A stretch of DNA of 11,089 bases from JAFKKF01 sp038323025 (GTDB lineage Bacteria > Pseudomonadota > Alphaproteobacteria > Rhizobiales > Kaistiaceae): positions 1 through 11,089 of the forward strand of contig JBBQGL010000137.1 of NCBI GenBank assembly GCA_038323025.1. The letters run 5' to 3'. Shown piece after piece: positions 7,059 through 11,089 of this stretch. Made by a program: the position numbers and the translations under genes. Below the pieces are notes generated by a model, which made no database searches, was not told the origin of the DNA, and worked only from the letters and a program-made list of their open reading frames with translations. Position 1 is the stretch's first letter; every line of letters begins with the position of its first letter.

Positions 7059-8351
7059 TCAATCCTCATAGGAATGCCCGGCCTTCAGGCCCATGCGGAC
7101 GCGGTGCGCGATCTTCAGGAACTCGGGCGTTTCGCGGATGTCGAGAGTGCGCTCGCGCGGGAGCGACGACTGGATGACATCGTAGACGCGGCCGGGGCGC
7201 GGCGACATGACGACGATGCGCGTCGACAGGAAGACCGCTTCGGGGATGGAGTGGGTAACGAAGATCACGGTCTTTTCGGTCTTCGCCCAGAGCTGCAGGA
7301 GCTGCTCGTTGAGATGGTCGCGGACGATCTCGTCGAGCGCGCCGAACGGCTCGTCCATGAGCAGGAGATCGGGCTCTACCGACAGCGCGCGGGCGATTGA
7401 GACGCGCTGCTGCATGCCGCCGGACAACTGCCAGGGGAATTTCCGCTCGAAGCCGGCGAGGTTGACCAGCGCCAGGTTGGCGGCGACGCGACGGTCGCGC
7501 TCGGCGCGCGTCAAGCCCATGATTTCCAGGGGCAAAGCGACGTTCCGCGCGACGGTCCGCCAGGGGTAAAGCGCGGGCGCCTGGAAGACGTAACCGTAGC
7601 CGCGGCGCAGGCGCGCTTCCTCGGGGGAGACGCCGTTTACGCTGATTGAACCGCCGGTCGGTCTTTCGAGATCGGCGATGACGCGAAGCAGCGTGGTCTT
7701 GCCGCAGCCGGAGGGGCCGATGAGCGAGACGAATTCGCCGCGGCCGACGGAAAGGTCAATTCCTGAAAGGGCTTCGACCGGACCGTCGTTGGTCATAAAG
7801 GTCAGCGACAGGTTGCGGACGTCGATGACCGTGGGGGCCCTCAGCGCGCCGGAAACGGCATTTTCAACGGCGGTAACGGGTGCCGAGACAGCCGCGGGCG
7901 GCTCGCAGACGGCCGCGGGCGGGGCTGAGACATCCTGTCTCGGTGAGACGGGCGGCGGCGCGGCGGTGGCGCGCACGCGCGCGATGAGATTGGCGGCGGC
8001 GGGCGGAACGGTCTTGCCGCGCGGACGCAGCGGCGAGGGATTTTCCCCCGCCGCCGGGAGCGCAGCGTCCTCGCCGATTGCGCGCGACCGACCGAGGCCA
8101 GCGGCGGCAGACTTCGACTGGAACGGCTTTGGCCCGGCGCTGGCCGGCTCGGGGGTCTTCCTGTCGACGGGGTCGGCGGGCTTCGCCTCCGCGGGCTTGG
8201 TCTCGGCTACGGCCGGCTTCGCCTCGACCGCTGCGGCTTCTGCCGGCGCCGCTTCCGCCGCGGGCGGAATGGGCAGCCCGGCATCGTCCTTCACCGCGGT
8301 AGGCTCGGGGGCTTTCGCCCCGGCCGGGGAACTCTCTTCGGCTACGCTCAT
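7059..8351 (-). CDS. ABC transporter ATP-binding protein with long Ala/Pro-rich N-terminal tail
   Basis: ATPase of 430 aa that powers the importer. The nucleotide-binding domain starts near residue 173 (PTVIDVRNLSLTF). It has Walker A GPSGCGKTT at 212-220, the Q-loop Q257 in YVFQAPALYPW, signature LSGGMQQR at 309-316, Walker B LLLMDE at 329-334 and the H-loop H367. This is the SsuB/TauB/ThiZ-like group, normally about 250-270 aa. Residues 1-172 are an added low-complexity region rich in Ala, Pro, Glu and Lys, with E-A/T-K-P-A repeated three times at 43-59; it is probably disordered. The ATG at 8351 follows the hydA stop by 8 nt. Its ribosome site is poor, the nearest GGAG being about 14 nt upstream, so coupling to hydA is likely. 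A start inside the tail remains possible and would give a conventional ATPase. Confidence 0.9.
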   Translation of the reverse strand: MSVAEESSPAGAKAPEPTAVKDDAGLPIPPAAEAAPAEAAAVEAKPAVAETKPAEAKPADPVDRKTPEPASAGPKPFQSKSAAAGLGRSRAIGEDAALPAAGENPSPLRPRGKTVPPAAANLIARVRATAAPPPVSPRQDVSAPPAAVCEPPAAVSAPVTAVENAVSGALRAPTVIDVRNLSLTFMTNDGPVEALSGIDLSVGRGEFVSLIGPSGCGKTTLLRVIADLERPTGGSISVNGVSPEEARLRRGYGYVFQAPALYPWRTVARNVALPLEIMGLTRAERDRRVAANLALVNLAGFERKFPWQLSGGMQQRVSIARALSVEPDLLLMDEPFGALDEIVRDHLNEQLLQLWAKTEKTVIFVTHSIPEAVFLSTRIVVMSPRPGRVYDVIQSSLPRERTLDIRETPEFLKIAHRVRMGLKAGHSYED

Positions 8352-8359
8352 GTCGGCCA

Positions 8360-9814
8360 CTATACTCCGATCGGCATGTTCTTCGCCGAACGTTCGATCG
8401 GCCGCGGCGTGGTCAGAACCTTCCACGACGACAGCGCCTGGTTGACCGGCGCATTGGCCGGCCGCTCGATGAATTTGCCCCGCCCGTCCTCGGCCTTGAT
8501 CTTTCCGTCCTCGAAGACGATGTCGCCGCGCGAGAAGGTGTAGCGCGGCAGGCCGGTCACCTCGAAGCCTTCGAAGACGTTGTAGTCGATGGCCGAGGCC
8601 TGGGTCCTGGCGGTGATGATCTTCTTCTTCTTCGGGTCCCAGACGACCAGGTCGGCATCGGCGCCGGCGACGACGGCGCCCTTCCGCGGATAGATGTTGA
8701 GGATCTTGGCGATGTTCGACGAGGTCACCGCGACGAACTCGTTCATGGTCAGGCGGCCGGTCGTGACCCCGCGGGTCCACAGGACCGGCAGCCGGTCCTC
8801 GAGGCCGCCGGTGCCGTTCGGGATGCGGGTGAAGTTGCCGACGCCCATGCGCTTCTGCTCGGTGGTGAAGGCGCAATGGTCGGTGGCGACGACCTGGAGC
8901 GACCCCGACGACAGGCCGGCCCAGAGCGAATCCTGGTTGACCTTGTCGCGGAAGGGCGGGGACATGACGCGCTGCGCGGCATAGTCCCAGTCGCGGTTGA
9001 AATACTCGCTCTCGTCGAGGGTGAGATGCTGGACGAGCGGCTCGCCATAGACCCGGCGGCCGAGGGCGCGGGCGCGGCGGACGGCCTCATGGGCGAGTTC
9101 GCTGGAGACGTGGACGACGTAGAGCGGCACGCCGGCGGCATCGGCGATCATGATGGCGCGGTTGGTCGCCTCGCCCTCGACCTCGGGCGGGCGCGAATAG
9201 GCGTGGCCCTCGGGACCGGTGGTGCCGGCCTCCATGTATTTCTGCTGCAGGCGGGCGACCACATCGCCGTTCTCGGCGTGGACCAGCGGCAGCGCGCCGA
9301 GTTCGGCGCAGCGCACGAACGACTGGTACATCTCGTCGTCGTTGACCATCAGCGCGCCCTTGTAGGCCATGAAGTGCTTGAAGGTGTTGACGCCGCGGTT
9401 GACGACTTCCGCCATCTCCTTCCAGACCTGTTCGCCCCACCAGGTGATCGCCATGTGGAACGAGTAGTCGGCGGCGGCCTTGCCGGCCTTCTGGTGCCAG
9501 TCCTGCAGGGCCTCGACCAGCGACTGCTTGTTGTTGGGAAGGACGAAGTCGACGACCATCGTCGTGCCGCCCGAGATCGCCGCCTTGGTGCCGGACGAGA
9601 AATCCTCGTAAGCGGTGGTGCCCATGAACGGCATTTCGAGATGGGTGTGCGGATCGATGCCGCCGGGCATGATGTAGCAGCCGGCCGCGTCGATGACCTT
9701 GTCGCCCTTCAGGTCCTTGCCGACGGCGACGATCTTCTCGCCGTCGATGAGGACATCGGCGGCGAAAGTCATGTCGGCGGTGACGACGGTGCCGCCCTTG
9801 ATCACAGTGGTCAT
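8360..9814 (-). CDS. hydA: Dihydropyrimidinase / D-hydantoinase
   Basis: Cytoplasmic zinc amidohydrolase of 484 aa, a normal length. It opens the ring of 5,6-dihydrouracil, dihydrothymine or hydantoins to N-carbamoyl products, the second step of reductive pyrimidine degradation. All metal ligands of the cyclic-amidohydrolase family are present with correct spacing: H56 and H58 in GGIDPHTHLE, carbamylated K146 in FKHFMAYKG, H179 in LVHAENGD, H235 in YVVHVSSE and D312 in ATDHCAF. Y151 matches the substrate-contacting tyrosine. The ATG at 9814 has a GAGGAG site about 8 nt upstream; a TTG at 9847 in the same frame has no such support. It is the first gene of a tight run with four ABC transporter genes, which points to catabolism of an imported ring compound. 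Hydantoin versus dihydropyrimidine preference cannot be read from the sequence. Confidence 0.96.
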   Translation of the reverse strand: MTTVIKGGTVVTADMTFAADVLIDGEKIVAVGKDLKGDKVIDAAGCYIMPGGIDPHTHLEMPFMGTTAYEDFSSGTKAAISGGTTMVVDFVLPNNKQSLVEALQDWHQKAGKAAADYSFHMAITWWGEQVWKEMAEVVNRGVNTFKHFMAYKGALMVNDDEMYQSFVRCAELGALPLVHAENGDVVARLQQKYMEAGTTGPEGHAYSRPPEVEGEATNRAIMIADAAGVPLYVVHVSSELAHEAVRRARALGRRVYGEPLVQHLTLDESEYFNRDWDYAAQRVMSPPFRDKVNQDSLWAGLSSGSLQVVATDHCAFTTEQKRMGVGNFTRIPNGTGGLEDRLPVLWTRGVTTGRLTMNEFVAVTSSNIAKILNIYPRKGAVVAGADADLVVWDPKKKKIITARTQASAIDYNVFEGFEVTGLPRYTFSRGDIVFEDGKIKAEDGRGKFIERPANAPVNQALSSWKVLTTPRPIERSAKNMPIGV

Positions 9815-9867
9815 CGGTAACGCTCCTCTATCCCCAGACAGGCGCAACGGCCCTGACGTCTCTCACA

Positions 9868-10266
9868 TCAAATAGCGAGGAAGCACCCAACTGCATCGCC
9901 ATTTACACCAATGCTTGCGAACCCGCCCTCATCGTCGCTGCGAACCAATGTGAACTCGTTCGTCTTCGGCAAATACGCCAGCAAATATCCCTCGCGGTCG
10001 TCCGCAACGATCGCGCATCGTTCAACGGTACCTCCCGCTGATAGTTGTTCGATTGTGTCTTTGATAGTGACGTCGAGCCAATAGGGTTGCACGAGGCACA
10101 AGCGAAATTTCGCCAGTAGCCTTTCGACTTTTTCAGCTGGCCATGGGGTTCCGATCGCTCGATCAAAATTCAGGCCGGCGTAATCGTAATCATCAATCTC
10201 TTTACGAACGAAACTCGCCAGTTCTTTCATATTCATTTGCGCAGCACGGGGCTCATTCGTCCTCAT
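9868..10266 (-). CDS. Hypothetical protein, lower GC than neighbours
   Basis: I do not recognise this 132-aa protein. It has no signal peptide or membrane segment. It begins with a charged N-terminal helix (ELASFVRKEIDDYDYAGLNF). The C-terminal half looks like a beta-rich fold, with REGYLLAYLPKTNEFTLVRS at 91-110 and GGFASIGVNGDAVGCFLAI at the end. This layout recalls small cytoplasmic proteins such as immunity or SMI1-like factors, but no motif proves it. Sample 60-base stretches of the gene are about 50% GC, against about 65-75% in neighbouring genes, suggesting later acquisition. The start is uncertain. I chose the ATG at 10266, where GGAG sits just upstream and the gene overlaps the NTF2-like gene by 14 nt. 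ATGs at 10236 and 10230 have no ribosome site, and a TTG at 10293 is also open. It ends 53 nt before hydA on the same strand. Confidence 0.7.
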   Translation of the reverse strand: MRTNEPRAAQMNMKELASFVRKEIDDYDYAGLNFDRAIGTPWPAEKVERLLAKFRLCLVQPYWLDVTIKDTIEQLSAGGTVERCAIVADDREGYLLAYLPKTNEFTLVRSDDEGGFASIGVNGDAVGCFLAI

Positions 10267-10666
10267 CGTCTCCGACCTTACCCTCGTCGACAATGGTCAT
10301 GCGCTTGATGAAGGGTCCCTCGAATTCGTAGACGTGCTCGATCTGCTTGTTGCTCAGGATCTTCCCGTCGAGTGAACGGACGAGCTGGTCGACGCGCACG
10401 CGGGCGATACTGCCGGCGTCGATGTCGATCTGCAGCGGCTCGACGCGCGCGTCGATTTCCTTCCACTGCTTCAGCCAATAGGCGCGCACCGCCTCGCGCC
10501 CGTGGACGCGCTCGCCGGTCGTCGCGTTAGGCCAATCGACGCCCGGCGCCAGATGCTCGATGGCGCCGTCCGCGTCGCGGGCGTTGAAGGCCTGATAGAG
10601 GTGGGTGAGGGTCGCGCGCCGGTCGGCCGTGAGAGCGTCATCGCTGCCGTGGGGGGTGATGGTCAT
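10253..10666 (-). CDS. NTF2/SnoaL-like family protein
   Basis: Small protein of 137 aa with the nuclear-transport-factor-2-like cone fold. The first helix is TLTHLYQAFNARDADGAIEH at 19-38. PGVDWPNATTGERVHGREAVRAYW, read in pieces at 41-64, is the typical SnoaL-like loop and second helix. Beta strands follow at about 76-126, including the IEHVYEFEGPFIKRMTIVDE region. The acidic end (VGDDEDE) is short. Such proteins may be enzymes (isomerase, dehydratase or cyclase), ligand binders or of unknown role; no catalytic residues can be assigned confidently here. The ATG at 10666 has TGGAG about 8 nt upstream. The stop overlaps the candidate start region of the next gene. Whether these two genes belong to the hydA operon is uncertain. 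Confidence 0.85.
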   Translation of the reverse strand: MTITPHGSDDALTADRRATLTHLYQAFNARDADGAIEHLAPGVDWPNATTGERVHGREAVRAYWLKQWKEIDARVEPLQIDIDAGSIARVRVDQLVRSLDGKILSNKQIEHVYEFEGPFIKRMTIVDEGKVGDDEDE

Positions 10667-10719
10667 GGCAGAGACTCCATCGACGCAACGCCGGCCTCGA
10701 CCAACCCACCCTCCGTCGG

Positions 10720-10738
10720 CCTCCGGCTTGACCGGAGG
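10720..10738. repeat. Short palindrome CCTCCGG-CTTGA-CCGGAGG
   Basis: A perfect 7-bp stem (10720-10726 with 10732-10738) closes on a five-base CTTGA loop and is followed by ATGACGAA. Palindromes of this design, a GTCAAG or CTTGAC core flanked by CCGG-type arms, are scattered in many alphaproteobacterial intergenic regions. It lies 54 bases upstream of the NTF2-like start. It has no T-run, so a terminator role is not supported. Confidence 0.7.
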
Positions 10739-10814
10739 ATGACGAAAGAAGGAGAGCGCGAGGAATTTCTCAAGCGACGACCTCCGCCTTCGGCCGAGAC
10801 CGATGGGTCCCGCT

Positions 10815-10839
10815 CCTCTCCCAGGTCTCGCCGGAGAGG
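10815..10839. repeat. Hairpin CCTCTCC / GGAGAGG flanking repeat copy A
   Basis: CCTCTCC at 10815-10821 pairs perfectly with GGAGAGG at 10833-10839 across an 11-base loop. It abuts the left end of repeat copy A and may be part of the same element. The same GGAGAGGG word ends copy A, so the element appears to be built of reused modules. Confidence 0.6.
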
Positions 10840-10890
10840 GACCCCACCCACCGCGCTCAGCGCGGTCCCCCCTCCCCGTTCCGGAGAGGG
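10839..10890 (+). repeat. Two-hairpin repeat, copy A
   Basis: A 52-base unit. It opens with GGACCCCACCCACC (10839-10852). Hairpin 1 is ACCGCGC-TCA-GCGCGGT (10850-10866). Hairpin 2 is CCCTCCCCG-TTC-CGGAGAGGG (10870-10890), with one C-A mismatch. It is the inverted partner of the unit at 11033-11084 and matches it at 44 of 52 positions. Confidence 0.85.
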
Positions 10891-10904
10891 ATAAATTGCA
10901 CTGG
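10883..10904 (+). repeat. Direct repeat, copy 1
   Basis: GGAGAGGGATAAATTGCACTGG matches GGGGAGGGATAACCTGCACTGG at 10955-10976 in 19 of 22 bases, offset by 72 bases. It starts inside the second hairpin of copy A, suggesting that the space between the inverted copies arose partly by tandem duplication. Confidence 0.65.
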
Positions 10905-10954
10905 GGCGAAGGCTAACAGCCACGCTGCCTGCTTGCACAAACGGAGTGCTGGAC

Positions 10955-10976
10955 GGGGAGGGATAACCTGCACTGG
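10955..10976 (+). repeat. Direct repeat, copy 2
   Basis: Partner of the unit at 10883-10904 (19 of 22 identical). Here the GGGGAGGG arm lacks its CCCTCCCC pairing partner just upstream, so this copy looks like a truncated or decayed element. Confidence 0.65.
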
Positions 10977-10994
10977 CGTCAGGGCAAGAAACAG

Positions 10995-11015
10995 CGCTGG
11001 CGATTTGCGCCAGCG
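10995..11015. repeat. Perfect 8-bp hairpin between the inverted copies
   Basis: CGCTGGCG (10995-11002) pairs with CGCCAGCG (11008-11015) around a five-base ATTTG loop. GCAAG at 10984-10988 and CTTGC at 11018-11022 can extend it imperfectly into a longer stem. No T-run follows on either strand. Confidence 0.7.
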
Positions 11016-11032
11016 ACCTTGCAGCGCGCCAT

Positions 11033-11084
11033 CCCTCCCCGGCACGGGGAGGGGGGACCATGCGAAGCATGGTGGGTGGGGTCC
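11033..11084 (-). repeat. Two-hairpin repeat, copy B (inverted)
   Basis: Inverted partner of copy A. On the plus strand it reads CCCTCCCCG-GCA-CGGGGAGGG (11033-11053, a full 9-bp stem), then ACCATGC-GAA-GCATGGT (11057-11073), then GGTGGGTGGGGTCC to 11084. Stem 1 has changed two base pairs relative to copy A while staying fully paired. The element may continue past the right edge of the window. Confidence 0.85.
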
Positions 11085-11089
11085 GTCTG

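Larger units (their letters stand above)
10667..11089. other. Gene-free region with a cluster of palindromic repeats
   Basis: These 423 bases carry no credible gene. The open frames across them (10663-11070 minus and 10502-10894 plus) translate repeats into low-quality proteins and overlap the NTF2-like gene or its start. The region contains at least five hairpin-forming palindromes, one large inverted repeat pair and one direct repeat pair, listed separately. Any promoter for the NTF2-like gene should lie near 10667-10720, but I see no convincing boxes. Confidence 0.75.

Noticed and set aside
6402..7400. Plus-strand open frame of 332 codons across permease 1 and the ATPase end
   Set aside because: It crosses the boundary between two well-supported minus-strand genes, and its product is Arg/Asp/Glu-rich nonsense with no domain.
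7678..8445. Plus-strand open frame of 255 codons opposite the ATPase tail
   Set aside because: Considered as a real gene because the tail on the other strand is low complexity. Its product is itself Ser/Ala/Gly-rich low complexity, and it runs through the Walker A region of the ATPase and the end of hydA.
8876..9820. Long plus-strand open frame of 314 codons opposite hydA
   Set aside because: It is the mirror of a complete hydA with all metal ligands. GC-rich codon bias keeps the opposite frame open, and its product is a Gly/Val/Asp-rich sequence without recognisable motifs.
9815..9867. Promoter or regulatory site directly upstream of hydA
   Set aside because: The 53-base gap has a clear ribosome site but no convincing -35/-10 pair or dyad, so the operon promoter may lie further upstream.
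10995..11015. Intrinsic terminator
   Set aside because: The stem is perfect, but neither side has a T-run and no gene ends nearby, so it is reported as a repeat hairpin instead.
10663..11070. Minus-strand open frame of 135 codons through the repeat region
   Set aside because: The translation consists of repeat hairpins (PPPRAGEGW and PSPERGGG-like words) typical of translated palindromic elements, and it overlaps the start of the NTF2-like gene.

Overview
The window is high-GC DNA (roughly 65%) in which most genes lie on the minus strand. Gene content and codon preference suggest an alphaproteobacterium of the Hyphomicrobiales (Rhizobiales) type. The evidence is the order dihydropyrimidinase, then an NMT1/THI5-type ABC transporter, a Lrp-type regulator divergent from alanine dehydrogenase, and GC-rich palindromic intergenic repeats. 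This is inference; no rRNA or other species marker is present and I cannot name a genus. I see no tRNA, rRNA, CRISPR array or insertion sequence.

Left part (1-3919), amino-acid and small-molecule metabolism. A CysQ-like 3'(2'),5'-bisphosphate nucleotidase (71-886, -) lies downstream of alanine dehydrogenase ald (969-2084, -). A Lrp/AsnC-family regulator (2212-2673, +) is divergent from ald. The shared 127-bp intergenic region carries a perfect 15-bp palindrome directly upstream of ald, the best candidate operator here. The regulator is followed on the same strand by a DAO-type FAD oxidoreductase (2744-3919, +). A strong hairpin at 3931-3952 separates this half from the next as a likely bidirectional terminator.

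Middle part (3976-9814, all -), a compact operon for uptake and hydrolysis of cyclic ureides or pyrimidine-derived compounds. Its order is dihydropyrimidinase/hydantoinase (hydA), ABC ATPase, permease 1, permease 2, periplasmic NMT1-like binding protein. The gaps are 8, 21, -4 (ATGA overlap) and 12 bases. The likely logic is that the binding protein captures a pyrimidine-like ring compound, the two permeases and the ATPase import it, and HydA opens the ring. The ring-reducing and carbamoyl-hydrolysing enzymes of the reductive pathway are not in the window. Two subunits are unusually long: the ATPase has a ~170-residue Ala/Pro-rich N-terminal tail, and permease 2 has about four extra N-terminal membrane segments.

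Right part (9868-11089). An unrecognised 132-residue protein of visibly lower GC (9868-10266, -) slightly overlaps an NTF2/SnoaL-like protein (10253-10666, -). The last 423 bases hold no gene. They carry a cluster of palindromic repeats, including two 52-base inverted copies (10839-10890 and 11033-11084) whose differences fall only in loops, in paired compensatory changes, or at one stem position where the change restores pairing. This is the most interesting non-coding signal in the window.
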